From Paracoccus onchidii (GTDB taxonomy: Bacteria > Pseudomonadota > Alphaproteobacteria > Rhodobacterales > Rhodobacteraceae): a DNA stretch of 64,000 nucleotides. Of this stretch, positions 47,519 through 57,068 are shown piece by piece. The notes beneath the pieces are model-generated. The model saw only the letters and a program-made list of their open reading frames with translations. It ran no database searches and was not told the DNA's origin. The translations under genes and the position numbers were made by a program. The stretch is taken from positions 1 to 64,000 of the forward strand of contig NZ_JAQBIE010000018.1 of the NCBI RefSeq assembly GCF_028294535.1, in the 5' to 3' direction. The first letter of the stretch is position 1. Every line of letters begins with the position of its first letter.

Positions 47519-47976
47519 CCCGGATCGCGCCCCATCTGTTCCAGAACCTTTTGCCGGGTCAGCGCCGAATCGCGGTCGGTTATGCCCAACAGGCCAGAGA
47601 CCAGGCGGATCATCGATTCCTCATCGGCGCCGCGCTGATCGTCGGCATAGGCCACTTCCCACATGGCGGCAATGACGCCGAGACGATCGTCAAGCGCGAT
47701 GCGGTCCTTGATCTCGCGGGTAAAGCGCACGGTGTCCGGTGCCTCGGCCTCGATCATTTCCGCGGCAGCGCGGCGTTCGGCAGCTTCGTGCAGGGTCAGC
47801 CCGCGGCGGCGGGCAAGGATCGCGTCGATGCGCTGACGCTCTGACTGGTCATAATGATCATCTGCACGCGCGACACGAACCAGCAAAGCCGCCAATGCAA
47901 CCTCGGCATCTTGCGATGCAAGGGGCTTGGGGCCGGGGGCTTCGACGAACAATCTGGACAGCAGGCCTTGGAACAT
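47515..47976 (-). CDS. TerB family protein
   Basis: A 153-residue all-helical protein of the tellurite-resistance TerB type (COG4103-like), with the acidic repeats VRVARADDHYDQSERQRID and WEVAYADDQRGADEESMIRLVSG that could bind metal. The start is uncertain: neither this ATG nor the TTG eight codons earlier has a clear binding site. It is convergent with the FAD oxidase gene, the 3' ends overlapping by four bases. Not linked to a ter operon; actual tellurite resistance is not implied. Confidence 0.8.
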   Translation of the reverse strand: MFQGLLSRLFVEAPGPKPLASQDAEVALAALLVRVARADDHYDQSERQRIDAILARRRGLTLHEAAERRAAAEMIEAEAPDTVRFTREIKDRIALDDRLGVIAAMWEVAYADDQRGADEESMIRLVSGLLGITDRDSALTRQKVLEQMGRDPG

Positions 47977-48119
47977 ACGCGGATCATACGGCTTTTCCAA
48001 AGGCCGACAAGCGCGGAATGGCTGACACCGCCGCCTTTCGGGCGACGGTGGTTCACATTGGCGAAATCCGGGTCGAAACCCGAACCGGATACGGGGACCG
48101 GTTCGGCTATCGGAGGGTG

Positions 48120-49025
48120 TTAGTATTTCTGGGGAACATACAGATCGCGCGGCAACACTTCGCGTTCGTAATCGGGGTTGAAAACGCGATCGGGAAGCTG
48201 AATGTCCTCGTGGGGGACATCGGTATAGGGAAACAGCGTCAGCAGGTGGCTCATGCAGTTCAGGCGCGCGCGTTTCTTGTCATTGCCGGGCACGATATAC
48301 CAAGGTGCCTCGGGAATGTTCGTGCGTTCGAACATGTCTTCCTTGGCCTTTGTATAAGCTTCCCAGCGGACGCGGGATTGCAGGTCCATCGGCGACAGTT
48401 TCCACTGTTTCAGCGGATCGTGGATGCGCATCAGGAAGCGCATTTGCTGTTCTTCATCCGTGACCGAGAACCAGTATTTGACCACGCGGATTCCGGAACG
48501 AACCAGCATGCGTTCAAATTCGGGCACGTCCTGAAAGAACTGTTCAACCTGATCTTCATCGGCAAAGCCCATCACACGTTCGACGCCGGCGCGGTTGTAC
48601 CAGCTGCGGTCGAACAGCACGATTTCGCCCCCTGCGGGCAGGTGGGGAACATAGCGCTGGAAATACCATTGCGTCTTTTCACGGTCCGAAGGCGCGGGCA
48701 GGGCCACGACACGCGCCACGCGCGGGTTCAGGCGCTGGGTGATCCGCTTGATCGCGCCACCCTTGCCTGCGGAATCGCGGCCTTCGAACAGGACCACGAC
48801 CTTTTCCTTGTGATAGGATACCCAATCCTGCAGCTTGATCAGCTCGGATTGCAGGCGCAGAAGCTCCTGGAAATACAGCTTGCGGTCCATCTGGTTGGGA
48901 TGGTGGCTGCGGTAGATGCGCTTGATTTCGGCCGACAGGACCGCATCTTCAAGTTCGATCTCGATGTCTTCGTCCAGCGTATCCTGCAGCTCTTCCTCGA
49001 GCCAGTCCTTGGGTGTTTCCTGCAT
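48120..49025 (-). CDS. ppk2: polyphosphate kinase 2
   Basis: A 301-residue PPK2. The P-loop is VVLFEGRDSAGKGGAIKRI (about residues 76-94), the Walker B/lid module is IVLFDRSWYNRAGVERVMGF, and the PEFERMLVRSGIRVVKYWFS and KWKLSPMD-like QWKLSPMDLQSR segments are conserved. One-domain PPK2 enzymes phosphorylate GDP or ADP from polyphosphate. The N-terminal acidic part is typical of class I. The gene stands alone; upstream is a 77-base gap before a small secreted protein gene. Confidence 0.94.
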   Translation of the reverse strand: MQETPKDWLEEELQDTLDEDIEIELEDAVLSAEIKRIYRSHHPNQMDRKLYFQELLRLQSELIKLQDWVSYHKEKVVVLFEGRDSAGKGGAIKRITQRLNPRVARVVALPAPSDREKTQWYFQRYVPHLPAGGEIVLFDRSWYNRAGVERVMGFADEDQVEQFFQDVPEFERMLVRSGIRVVKYWFSVTDEEQQMRFLMRIHDPLKQWKLSPMDLQSRVRWEAYTKAKEDMFERTNIPEAPWYIVPGNDKKRARLNCMSHLLTLFPYTDVPHEDIQLPDRVFNPDYEREVLPRDLYVPQKY

Positions 49026-49102
49026 GGTCCTCTCCGGTATCTGTGCCCCCCTTTAAGGAAGGAATGTAACGAATTTGCGGCCATTCCGCATCGGTGGGCG
49101 AA

Positions 49103-49573
49103 TTAGCGTCGGAATTTCGATGCGCAGCCCTTGGTGACGGCCAGAACAAAGCGTTGCCTGCTGCCGTCGACGGTGCCGCACCATTCGCCGCCGGTCGTGA
49201 ACAGGCTGCGCGTGCCCCGTGCCGGTCGATAGGCGATACGCCGGCCGTTGATGTCAAACAGGTTCAGCACCCCGCCCGCGTTATAGGCATAATACCCCAG
49301 AACCCCGCCGTCCGCGGTGATGATCAACCGCTTTTCATTGGCGGGATTGCTGGGGCGGTTCGACCATACCGATGATGAGTTCGCGGTGTTCCCGGCTGAA
49401 TTCCATTGGGCATGGGGCGAGTTGGATCGCTTTGACGGCTTGTTGGCCGGGTGTCCCGGACCGAGGTCAAACGGCAACTGCGTCTGATCCAGAATGATCA
49501 GCGGCGCATCGGCGTGTGTTGGTGCCGCCATTGCCAGCAGGGCGATCACGGCAAGGCGAAACAGGCAGGGCAA
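49103..49573 (-). CDS. small secreted protein of unknown function
   Basis: A 156-residue protein not recognised. A TTG start is proposed because an AAAGGAG site lies seven bases upstream and the product then begins with a standard signal peptide (MPCLFRLAVIALLAMAAPTHA). The mature protein has a Ser/Asn/Pro-rich stretch (about residues 45-80) and a compact C-terminal part with ITADGGVLGYYAYNAGG, a GEWCGTVDG cysteine and a second Cys in TKGCASKFRR that could pair with it. It overlaps nothing when started at TTG; an upstream ATG would extend into the end of cobC. Confidence 0.6.
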   Translation of the reverse strand: MPCLFRLAVIALLAMAAPTHADAPLIILDQTQLPFDLGPGHPANKPSKRSNSPHAQWNSAGNTANSSSVWSNRPSNPANEKRLIITADGGVLGYYAYNAGGVLNLFDINGRRIAYRPARGTRSLFTTGGEWCGTVDGSRQRFVLAVTKGCASKFRR

Positions 49574-49629
49574 GGCGCTCTCCTTTGTCGGGGTGATCCT
49601 CATTGCCACGGCAGGGCGCGGGGGGCAAA

Positions 49630-50592
49630 TCAGGAAGCGATCGCTTGGGACAGCCGCGCCCATTCGGCACGAGATCCGGGGATGCCCAGTCGCAGCCAGT
49701 TTCCGGAATAGGGAAAGCGCCGGGACCAGATTTGCGACCGTGCCAGTTGTTCCTGCGCGGCAAGCGCATCACCGGTATCATACAGCCGGAACAGATGCGT
49801 GCCACCCACAGGTGTCCAGCCCGCGCGGCAGGCTATCTTGTCCAGTCGCAGGCAGGCTTCGGAATGGTAGGTGACGGTTTCATCGGCCCAGTCGTGATCG
49901 GCCATCGCGGCCGCCCCGATGGCCAGCGCGGGTCCGCTGACGGACCACGGGCCGGTTCGTTCGGCAATTGCCGCCAGCAATGTCGGCCGGGCGATCACAA
50001 AGCCCAATCTCAATCCGGCAAGGCCCCAGAATTTCCCGAAGCTGCGCAGGACAAGGCAATTTTCGGGAAGGGCCGGCGCAACCGAAAGATCGGGGCGGGG
50101 ATCGGCGAAGCTTTCGTCCACCAGCAGATGCCCGACACGACCCGCCAGCGCGACCAGCGAATCGGCGGTGAATTCTCGTCCGTCGGGATTGTTCGGGTTG
50201 ACGATCACCGCAAGATCGGCCCCGGACATATGGTCGGGGCTGGGGGTTTCGGTGACCTGCCAGCCCGCCTGGCGCAGGCTGGCGGCATGCTCATTGTAGC
50301 TTGGCGACAGCACATGCGCCGAACCGCGCGGCAGGATTCGGGGTATCACCTGTATCGCGGCGGATGCCCCGGCAACGGGCAGGATGCAGGTCGGGTCGCA
50401 GCGAAACCATGCTGCGGCGACGTTGATCAGATGGGTCAGCGCCGTTGCCGTGGGCAATGCCTGCCATGCAGCACCGGGCAGGGGTGGCACCGCCCATGGA
50501 CGGCGGTTGATTCCGGTCGAAAGGTCGATCCAGTCGGTCCCGCCATAGCGGCGTGCCGCTTCGTCGATATTGCCCCCGTGGTCGCGGCGCAT
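49630..50592 (-). CDS. cobC: threonine-phosphate decarboxylase
   Basis: A 320-residue class I-fold PLP enzyme. The start RRDHGGNIDEAARRYGG and DLSTGINRRPW are the signature of CobC/CobD, which makes (R)-1-aminopropan-2-ol phosphate for the cobalamin nucleotide loop. The PLP lysine is Lys187 in RSFGKFWGLAGLRLGF, and VNPNNPDGR is the substrate-binding stretch. Its usual partner cobD (CbiB) is not next to it; upstream is a divergent YbjN gene. No cobalamin riboswitch is visible in the 206-base divergent gap. Confidence 0.92.
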   Translation of the reverse strand: MRRDHGGNIDEAARRYGGTDWIDLSTGINRRPWAVPPLPGAAWQALPTATALTHLINVAAAWFRCDPTCILPVAGASAAIQVIPRILPRGSAHVLSPSYNEHAASLRQAGWQVTETPSPDHMSGADLAVIVNPNNPDGREFTADSLVALAGRVGHLLVDESFADPRPDLSVAPALPENCLVLRSFGKFWGLAGLRLGFVIARPTLLAAIAERTGPWSVSGPALAIGAAAMADHDWADETVTYHSEACLRLDKIACRAGWTPVGGTHLFRLYDTGDALAAQEQLARSQIWSRRFPYSGNWLRLGIPGSRAEWARLSQAIAS

Positions 50593-50798
50593 CTTGTGAT
50601 TCCTGCCTTTTCCTGCCCCTGCATCTGGTATGGAATGCCATGCTGCTGTGCAATCTGTTAGCGAATTTTTACTTTACACCACCGCGATTCCCGACCACGA
50701 TATATAGTAAGAACATTCGGGCACCTATGCTCGGTATTGTATCGAAACCAAGGGTTAGCGGCGTCAGAATCGCCCCCGCAGATAGGCAGGATGCAGGC

Positions 50799-51302
50799 AT
50801 GGCTCAGACTGACAACTTCATCGCCAGCGACGAAATCCATCCCATCGATATTGTCGAGGCTGTCGCCACCCATCACGCATGGGATTTTGACCGTCTGGCC
50901 GACGATCAGATCGCCATGGTCGTCGAAGGTCAGTGGCGCAGCTATTCCCTGACGCTGGCATGGTCGCCGAGCGAAGAGGTGCTGCGCCTGATCTGTACCT
51001 TTGATATGGATCCGCCCGCCGATCGTCTGTCGCGGATCTATGAAACGCTGAACCTGACCAATGATCAGGTCTGGGACGGCGGTTTCACATTCTGGGCGCA
51101 GCAACGGCTGATGGTTTGGCGCTATGGGCTGGTTCTGGCCGGGGAAGCCGTGGCCGAACCCGAGCAGATCGACCAGATGATCGGCAATGCGCTGATTGCC
51201 TGTGAACGGTTCTATCCGTCCTTTCAGCTTGTGGGTTGGGGCGATACCGAACCCGCCGCCGCACTGGACATCGCCTTGGGCGAAGCCTACGGACGGGCAT
51301 AG
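50799..51302 (+). CDS. YbjN domain protein
   Basis: A 167-residue protein matching the YbjN family (PF10722), described as putative sensory transduction regulators with a type III secretion chaperone-like fold. Hallmarks are AVATHHAWDFDRLADDQIAM, WSPSEEVLRLICTFDM and GWGDTEPAAALDIALGEAYG at the end. The start follows GCAGG; earlier in-frame codons overlap the cobC promoter region. It precedes proC by 38 bases and is probably in the same operon, as in other alphaproteobacteria. Confidence 0.88.
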   Translation: MAQTDNFIASDEIHPIDIVEAVATHHAWDFDRLADDQIAMVVEGQWRSYSLTLAWSPSEEVLRLICTFDMDPPADRLSRIYETLNLTNDQVWDGGFTFWAQQRLMVWRYGLVLAGEAVAEPEQIDQMIGNALIACERFYPSFQLVGWGDTEPAAALDIALGEAYGRA

Positions 51303-51340
51303 GGGGCGCCGGCCCCCGCCAAGACAATGTGGGGGAACGG

Positions 51341-52156
51341 ATGAGCGATTTCGACGACATCAACGAACGCGGTTTGGTTCTGGTCGGCTGTGGCCGCATG
51401 GGCGGCGCGATGCTGAGGGGGTGGCTGGCGCGCGGGCTGCAACCGGGATCTGTCACGGTGATCGACCCGCGCCTGGCGCCTGAATGGCGCGATAAGGGGA
51501 TGCGCGTCAACGAGGCATTGCCCGAAAATCCGGCAGTTCTGGTTCTGGCGGTCAAGCCGCAGATGATGGCCGATGCCCTTGGCGAAGTGCCGGTGCTGCG
51601 CGACACCCTGATCGTATCCGTAGCCGCAGGCACCACGATCGCGACATTTGCCAACAGCTTTCCGAACGCGCCGATCGTGCGGGTGATGCCCAACACGCCG
51701 GCGGCAATCGGCAAGGGTATTTCGGCGCTGATTGGCAATGATCTTGCCGGTGCGGCGCATCTTGATCTGGCGGAAACCCTGATGAGCGCGGTGGGGCGCG
51801 TGGTCCGGCTGGAAAGCGAGGATCAGATGGATGCCGTCACCGGGCTTTCCGGCAGCGGGCCGGCATATGTGTTCCACCTGATCGAAGCGATGGCGCAGGC
51901 CGGTGAAGCGCAGGGGCTTTCTGGCGAGCTGGCGTTGGAACTGGCGCGGATGACGGTTGCGGGTGCCGGTGCGCTGGCCATCGACGCCGACGAAGATCCG
52001 GCGGTGCTGCGCGAAAACGTGACCTCGCCGGGGGGAACGACGGCGGCGGGACTGAATGTGCTGATGGATGCTGAAACCGGATTGCCACCGCTGATGCGCA
52101 GGACTGTTGCCGCGGCAGCCGACCGGGGGCGCGAGCTTGGAAAGGCCGGGTCATGA
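51341..52156 (+). CDS. proC: pyrroline-5-carboxylate reductase
   Basis: A 271-residue ProC that makes L-proline from pyrroline-5-carboxylate using NAD(P)H. The Rossmann motif is [11 protein letters not shown] near residue 14, the VLAVKPQMM and [13 protein letters not shown] segments follow, and the C-terminal signature [18 protein letters not shown] and [12 protein letters not shown] is complete. It overlaps the next gene by ATGA. Confidence 0.96.
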   Translation: MSDFDDINERGLVLVGCGRMGGAMLRGWLARGLQPGSVTVIDPRLAPEWRDKGMRVNEALPENPAVLVLAVKPQMMADALGEVPVLRDTLIVSVAAGTTIATFANSFPNAPIVRVMPNTPAAIGKGISALIGNDLAGAAHLDLAETLMSAVGRVVRLESEDQMDAVTGLSGSGPAYVFHLIEAMAQAGEAQGLSGELALELARMTVAGAGALAIDADEDPAVLRENVTSPGGTTAAGLNVLMDAETGLPPLMRRTVAAAADRGRELGKAGS

Positions 52157-52485
52157 CCATCAGCTTTGACGATTTTCTCAAGGTCGATATTCGTGTCGGC
52201 ACGATTACCCGTGCCGAACCTTTCCCCGAGGCACGCAAGCCCGCGATCAAGCTGTGGGTCGATCTGGGTGAACTGGGCAGCAGGAAGTCATCGGCTCAGA
52301 TTACGCGGCACTATGATGTCGACAGCCTGGTCGGCAAACAGGTCATGTGCGTGGTGAATTTCCCGCCCCGTCAGATCGGGCCGGTGCGCTCGGAGGTGCT
52401 TGTTCTGGGGGTTCCGGATGAGGATGGCGAGGTTGTTCTTGTCAGACCCGATCTGGCGATTCCGGATGGAGGCAGGTTGTTCTGA
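52153..52485 (+). CDS. CsaA-like tRNA-binding domain protein
   Basis: A 110-residue single-domain protein of the EMAP-II/CsaA OB-fold type, with [20 protein letters not shown] near the start and [19 protein letters not shown]. CsaA proteins bind tRNA-like structures and show chaperone activity in Bacillus; a role in protein secretion is not shown here. Coupled to proC and the dehydrogenase by overlapping stop/start codons. Confidence 0.92.
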   Translation: MTISFDDFLKVDIRVGTITRAEPFPEARKPAIKLWVDLGELGSRKSSAQITRHYDVDSLVGKQVMCVVNFPPRQIGPVRSEVLVLGVPDEDGEVVLVRPDLAIPDGGRLF

Positions 52486-53435
52486 TGAAGCTGCTTGTGA
52501 CACGGCCCATGACCGAACGGGCCACCAAATCCATCGAGGCGCGGTTTCAGGTTGATTTCCGCGACAATACGGCGCTTGACGAAGCCGGTGCCGCCCGGGC
52601 CTTGCGTGACTATGACGCGATCATTCCGACCCTTGGCGATGCCTTTACACAGGCGGCCTTTGCGGGTGATGGGGTGCGCTGCAAGTTCCTGGCGAATTTC
52701 GGGGCCGGGTTCAACCATATCGATATCGAGGCGGCACGGGCGGCGGGGATTTCGGTGACGAACACCCCGGATGTCGTGACCGAGCCGACAGCAGATATCG
52801 CGATGACCCTGATCCTGATGGCGATGCGACGCGCCAGCGAGGGCGAGCGTATCCTGCGTGCAGGGCAGTGGCAGGGCTGGAACCCGACACAATTGCTGGG
52901 ATCGCAGGTCGCGGGTGCGACTGTCGGGATCGTGGGGATGGGTCGTATCGGCAAGGCAATTGCCCGGCGCTGTCATCTGGGTTTCGGGATGCGTGTCGTG
53001 TTTCACAACCGCTCGACCGTTTCGGCGCTGGATATTCCGGCGCGCCAGATGCCCGGTCTGAACGAAATGATGCAGGAATGCGATGTCGCAGTTATTGCCG
53101 TTCCCGGTGGGGCGGGGACGCGCCACATGATCGGCGCCGAGCAGCTGCAGGCGCTTGGCCCACGGGGGGTTCTGGTCAATATCGCGCGTGGCGATATCGT
53201 CCATGAAGCTGCGCTGATCGATGCGCTGGTTACGGGCCAGATCGCGGGGGCGGGGCTGGATGTCTATGAACACGAGCCCGTGGTCCCGCAGGCACTGCTG
53301 GATGCGCCCAATGCCACGTTGCTTCCCCATCTTGGAACTGCGACCGAACCCGCACGCACTGCAATGGCGCAACGTGCGCTGGACAACCTGCTTGCCTTTG
53401 TCGAAGGGCGCCCACCTCGCGATCTGGTGAACTGA
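52485..53435 (+). CDS. D-2-hydroxyacid dehydrogenase (glyoxylate/hydroxypyruvate reductase type)
   Basis: A 316-residue NAD(P)-dependent dehydrogenase. The nucleotide-binding motif GIVGMGRIGKAIA is near residue 145; catalytic Arg (VNIARGDIV), Glu (YEHEP) and His (LLPHLGTAT) are present. The NFGAGFNHIDIEAARAAG stretch fits the glyoxylate/hydroxypyruvate reductase branch. Phosphoglycerate dehydrogenase is less likely because no ACT domain follows. Coupled by TGATG to the CsaA-like gene. Confidence 0.9.
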   Translation: MKLLVTRPMTERATKSIEARFQVDFRDNTALDEAGAARALRDYDAIIPTLGDAFTQAAFAGDGVRCKFLANFGAGFNHIDIEAARAAGISVTNTPDVVTEPTADIAMTLILMAMRRASEGERILRAGQWQGWNPTQLLGSQVAGATVGIVGMGRIGKAIARRCHLGFGMRVVFHNRSTVSALDIPARQMPGLNEMMQECDVAVIAVPGGAGTRHMIGAEQLQALGPRGVLVNIARGDIVHEAALIDALVTGQIAGAGLDVYEHEPVVPQALLDAPNATLLPHLGTATEPARTAMAQRALDNLLAFVEGRPPRDLVN

Positions 53436-53514
53436 ACTCTCCTGATGTCCGGAACCTGACATGGCGGCTTGTCGTTGAGGGGGCATACAACGCTTGCACT
53501 CAAAGGAGGACGAG

Positions 53515-53715
53515 ATGAACTGGGATATCGTTCAAGGCAAATGGCAGCAGTTGAAAGGCACGGCCCAGGAAAAATGGGGCGAACTGACCAATGACGATCT
53601 GGATCAGATCGACGGCAAAAAGGATCAGCTGGCCGGGAAACTGCAAGAAAAATACGGCTGGACAAAAGAGCAGGCCGAGCAGGAGATCGACAATTACTTT
53701 GCCGACAAGGTCTGA
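53515..53715 (+). CDS. CsbD-like stress protein
   Basis: A 66-residue hydrophilic protein of the CsbD/YjbJ family, with MNWDIVQGKWQQLKGTAQEK, WGELTNDDLDQIDGKKDQL and a predicted helical EQAEQEIDNYF end. These abundant proteins are induced in general stress and stationary phase; function unknown. An excellent AAAGGAGG site precedes the ATG and a terminator follows, so it is probably a strong monocistronic unit. Confidence 0.93.
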   Translation: MNWDIVQGKWQQLKGTAQEKWGELTNDDLDQIDGKKDQLAGKLQEKYGWTKEQAEQEIDNYFADKV

Positions 53716-53737
53716 ACCACTTATCTGAACTTGCATC

Positions 53738-53764
53738 AAGGCCCGGTATTGTCCGGGCCTTTTT
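53738..53764 (+). terminator. intrinsic terminator after the CsbD-like gene
   Basis: AAGGCCCGG and CCGGGCCTT form a 9-bp stem with loop TATTGT, followed by TTT beyond the stem. Confidence 0.88.
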
Positions 53765-53873
53765 CGTGGCGGTCAGGGCCGCGGCCCGTCTTTACCGCAT
53801 GGGTGTTTCCGGCCTATCAGGGGGTATGACAGGTCCGGCAGGTGACCTTTGTTCGTCAGCAGGGGATTTGCCG

Positions 53874-54851
53874 ATGTTGTACAGCTATGTCACCCAGTCG
53901 GACCGTATCGTCCAGTTGCCGCGTGACGCTGATGCGACACAGGCCATCTGGATTGACATGATCCAGCCATCGGATGCCGAGGTTGCGCTGCTGCGCGAAA
54001 TGGGGGTCGATGTGCCGTCGCTTGCCGATATGGAGGAAATCGAGATCTCCAACCGGCTGTATCGTGAAAATGGCATGGAATACATGACGGCGGTCCTGCC
54101 GGGGGACCGCGCCGATGGAATCCGTTCGGCCATGCCAGTCACCTTCATTCTGTCCGCTGACCGTCTGGTCACTGTGCGCCACCATTCACCACGCCCGTTC
54201 CTGACCTTCCCTGACCGCGCCGAGCGATCCACCCTGGGATGTTCCAGCGCCGACCGCTTGTTCGCCGGACTGCTGGAAGAAATCATCGCGCGTCTTGCCG
54301 ATATCCTCGAGGCCTCGGGGCGGTCGCTGGATGAAACCAGTGCCGCCGTGTTCGAGCGGCGCACCGCGATGGGGCAGTCGCGGCAGGACGGCGCCGACCG
54401 GCTGCAAGAGGCGCTGCGCGTCGTCGGACGCGAGGCAGAACTGATGGCGCGGGTCCGGCTGGGTCTGCTCAGCATCGAGCGAATCCTGGCTTTTTGCCAG
54501 GCCACGACCAATGATCGCCGTGAAGGCAGCAAACTGCGTCCGGTGATCAAGGCACAGCTGCGGGATGTGCAGGCGCTGGAGGTTCATGCCGATTTCCTGT
54601 CATCGCGCGTCAGTCTTGCCGTGGATGCGATCCTTGGCATGATCAACCTTGAACAGAACAGCACGGTCAGAATCCTGTCGGTCATCGCCGCGCTTTTCCT
54701 GCCGCCGACGCTGATTGCCAGCATGTATGGCATGAACTTTTCCAACATGCCCGAGCTGGAACAGCCCTGGGGTTATCCGATGGCGCTGGGTTTGATGTTG
54801 GGCACATCGGTGGCCACCTGGCTGTTCCTGAGATGGAAGAACTGGTTGTAA
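53874..54851 (+). CDS. CorA family magnesium/divalent cation transporter
   Basis: A 325-residue CorA-like channel. The large cytoplasmic N-terminal domain is followed by a long coiled helix (about residues 150-260) and two C-terminal membrane helices separated by the selectivity motif YGMNF (Gly286-Met287-Asn288). The end RWKNWL is basic, as in CorA. The start (MLYSYVTQSDRIVQL) follows an AGGGGATT site; earlier in-frame codons lie just beyond the CsbD terminator and are not conserved. ZntB-type zinc transport cannot be excluded. Confidence 0.92.
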   Translation: MLYSYVTQSDRIVQLPRDADATQAIWIDMIQPSDAEVALLREMGVDVPSLADMEEIEISNRLYRENGMEYMTAVLPGDRADGIRSAMPVTFILSADRLVTVRHHSPRPFLTFPDRAERSTLGCSSADRLFAGLLEEIIARLADILEASGRSLDETSAAVFERRTAMGQSRQDGADRLQEALRVVGREAELMARVRLGLLSIERILAFCQATTNDRREGSKLRPVIKAQLRDVQALEVHADFLSSRVSLAVDAILGMINLEQNSTVRILSVIAALFLPPTLIASMYGMNFSNMPELEQPWGYPMALGLMLGTSVATWLFLRWKNWL

Positions 54852-54857
54852 TGCGGG

Positions 54858-55571
54858 CTAGATGGCCTTGGACATGTTCACCCGCGAGGATAGTTCCGCC
54901 CGGCTTTCAACTCTTTCGGAATAGCGGTCGACCAGATGATCGCGAATGTCTCGCGTCAAGATGGTAAAGCGGGCCAGTTCTTCCATGACATCAACGATTC
55001 GATTGTAATAGGGCGAGGGTTTCATGCGCCCGTTCTCGTCGAATTCGTCCCATGCCTTTGCGACAGATGACTGGTTGGGGATCGTCAGCAGCCGCATCCA
55101 GCGGCCCAGGATCCGCAATTGGTTCACGGTGTTGAAGCTTTGGCTGCCGCCGCAAACCTGCATCACCGCAAGGGTCTTGCCCTGCGTGGGGCGTACACCA
55201 CCCAGAGACAGGGGGATCCAGTCGATCTGGGCCTTCATCACGCCCGACATCGCGCCGTGACGTTCTGGCGATGACCAGACCATGCCGTCGCTCCATGTGA
55301 CCAGATCGCGCAGTTCCGTGACCTTGGGGTGATCTGCGTCGCTGGCATCGGGCAATGGCAGGCCATGCGGGTCGAAGATGCGCGTCTCGATGCCCAATGC
55401 GTTCAAGATGCGTCCGGCCTCTTCCACCGCAAAGCGCGAAAAGCTGCGGTCGCGCAATGATCCATACATCAACAGGATACGCGCGGGCGCGCCACTGCGC
55501 TGCAGGGGGAAAAGCTGATCGCGGTCGATCGGGGCAAAGGCGTCGGGGGTGATATTGGGCAGATCAGTCAA
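54858..55571 (-). CDS. arsH: ArsH NADPH-dependent organoarsenical oxidase/FMN reductase
   Basis: A 237-residue flavodoxin-fold protein with the FMN loop [20 protein letters not shown] and the [20 protein letters not shown] segment diagnostic of ArsH, which oxidises trivalent methylarsenicals and reduces quinones. A TTG start is proposed: it follows AAGGAAA by six bases and overlaps the arsC end by eight bases; no ATG gives a better start. Last gene of the arsR-acr3-arsC-arsH operon. Confidence 0.92.
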   Translation of the reverse strand: MTDLPNITPDAFAPIDRDQLFPLQRSGAPARILLMYGSLRDRSFSRFAVEEAGRILNALGIETRIFDPHGLPLPDASDADHPKVTELRDLVTWSDGMVWSSPERHGAMSGVMKAQIDWIPLSLGGVRPTQGKTLAVMQVCGGSQSFNTVNQLRILGRWMRLLTIPNQSSVAKAWDEFDENGRMKPSPYYNRIVDVMEELARFTILTRDIRDHLVDRYSERVESRAELSSRVNMSKAI

Positions 55572-55983
55572 CGGGATTTCCTTTCTTGTCCAACAGCGGC
55601 TTGCCGTCCTGCGTGGACAGGGGGCCATCGGGGCGCGTCTCCAGCAGGTCGAGAACCATTTGCCAAGGGCGGCACAGGCGCACGCCCTTGGGGGTGGCGA
55701 CGATGGGGCGATGCACCAGAACGGGATGGGCGATCATGGCATCCAGAATGTCATCATCGGTCACGCCGTCCTCAAGCAGCCCCATGTCCTGGGCGGGGGA
55801 ACGGACGTCGCGCATGGCTTGTCGCGGCGTCAGCCCCGCAGCGGCAAACAGGGCCTGCAGCTGCGGACGCGTCCAGCCGGTTTCAAGATAGTTGACGATC
55901 ACGGGCTTGGCCCCGGTTGCGCGAATGGCGGCCAGGGCATTGCGTGATGTGCTGCATTTGGGGTTGTGATGAATGACGATCAT
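55564..55983 (-). CDS. arsC: arsenate reductase, glutaredoxin-dependent
   Basis: A 139-residue ArsC of the E. coli R773 type. The catalytic cysteine is Cys10 in [14 protein letters not shown], followed by [15 protein letters not shown] and the [21 protein letters not shown] segment with the arginines that hold arsenate. It reduces arsenate to arsenite, which Acr3 exports. The start overlaps the acr3 stop by ATGA; the frame is open further upstream, but that part lies within acr3. Confidence 0.94.
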   Translation of the reverse strand: MIVIHHNPKCSTSRNALAAIRATGAKPVIVNYLETGWTRPQLQALFAAAGLTPRQAMRDVRSPAQDMGLLEDGVTDDDILDAMIAHPVLVHRPIVATPKGVRLCRPWQMVLDLLETRPDGPLSTQDGKPLLDKKGNPVD

Positions 55984-57032
55984 GACTGATCCTGTGCAAA
56001 GCGATTGCGGGTGCGGTTGGCAAATGCCACCAGGGACAGCATGACCGGTACCTCGACCAGAACGCCGACCACCGTGGCCAGTGCGGCGCCGGAATTCAGC
56101 CCGAAAAGGCTGATGGCGACCGCGACGGCGAGTTCGAAGAAATTGGATGTGCCGATCATCGCACAGGGGGCGGCGATGCGATGGGGCACCTTCAGCGCAT
56201 AGGCCGCGCCATAGGCGATGGCAAAGATGCCATAGCTTTGGATCAGGATCGGCACCGCGATCAGCAGAATGACAGCGGGTCGATTCAGGATGACCTCTCC
56301 CTGAAGGCCGAAAAGAATGGCGACGGTGGCAATCAGGCCGATCATGGACAGGGGCTTGATCCGTGCAGAAAATGCATCGATGGCTTGGGGTGTACCAAGC
56401 GCGCGTCGCGTCAGCATGCCGGCGGCCAGCGGCAACACGACATACAGCAATGTCGCCAGAACCAATGTTTTCCAGGGCACGGTGATGTCGGTCACCCCCA
56501 GCAGGAAGGCGACGATGGGCGCGAACGCGACCACCATGATCAGATCGTTGAGGGAAACCTGCACCAGCGTATAGGTCGCATCGCCCCGCGTCAGCTGTGA
56601 CCATACGAAGACCATGGCCGTGCAGGGGGCGGCCCCCAACAGGATCAGCCCGGCGATGTATTGCGCCGCGTCTTCGGGGGCGATCCAGGGCGCGAAGATA
56701 TTGTCGAAGAACAGCACCGCCAACAAGGCCATGCTGAACGGCTTGATCAGCCAGTTGACGATCAATGTGATCAGCAGACCCCGAGGTTGTCGCGCCACCC
56801 CGGAAATCGCGCCGAAATCGACGCTGACCATCATTGGATAGACCATCGCCCAGATCAGCACGGCGACGACAAGATTGATCGAGGCGATCTCGGCCGACGC
56901 CACAGCATTCACTACGCCCGGCATCACCGCCCCAATCGCGATGCCCGCAATCATCGCAAGCGCCACCCACAATGTGAGGTATCGTTCGAAACTGCCCATG
57001 CCGTTGGGCTGGTCGGCTGTCATGTCGCTCAT
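55980..57032 (-). CDS. acr3: arsenite efflux permease Acr3
   Basis: A 350-residue permease of the BART superfamily with ten predicted membrane helices. The conserved cysteine Cys137 lies in [17 protein letters not shown], and the last helix has the conserved glutamate in VLVEVPVML. It exports arsenite by the proton-motive force. It is the second gene of the ars operon, between arsR and arsC. Confidence 0.95.
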   Translation of the reverse strand: MSDMTADQPNGMGSFERYLTLWVALAMIAGIAIGAVMPGVVNAVASAEIASINLVVAVLIWAMVYPMMVSVDFGAISGVARQPRGLLITLIVNWLIKPFSMALLAVLFFDNIFAPWIAPEDAAQYIAGLILLGAAPCTAMVFVWSQLTRGDATYTLVQVSLNDLIMVVAFAPIVAFLLGVTDITVPWKTLVLATLLYVVLPLAAGMLTRRALGTPQAIDAFSARIKPLSMIGLIATVAILFGLQGEVILNRPAVILLIAVPILIQSYGIFAIAYGAAYALKVPHRIAAPCAMIGTSNFFELAVAVAISLFGLNSGAALATVVGVLVEVPVMLSLVAFANRTRNRFAQDQS

Positions 57033-57068
57033 GTCATGTTCTTTTCTGTCATATCCGGACGACGCGCC

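Noticed and set aside
50593..50798. A cobalamin riboswitch upstream of cobC
   Set aside because: No B12-box-like or GCCACTG core is visible on the minus strand in this gap.
55984..56970. A 468-codon minus-strand frame extending arsC upstream
   Set aside because: The extra part overlaps acr3 in another frame and is not ArsC-like; arsC starts at the ATG overlapping the acr3 stop.
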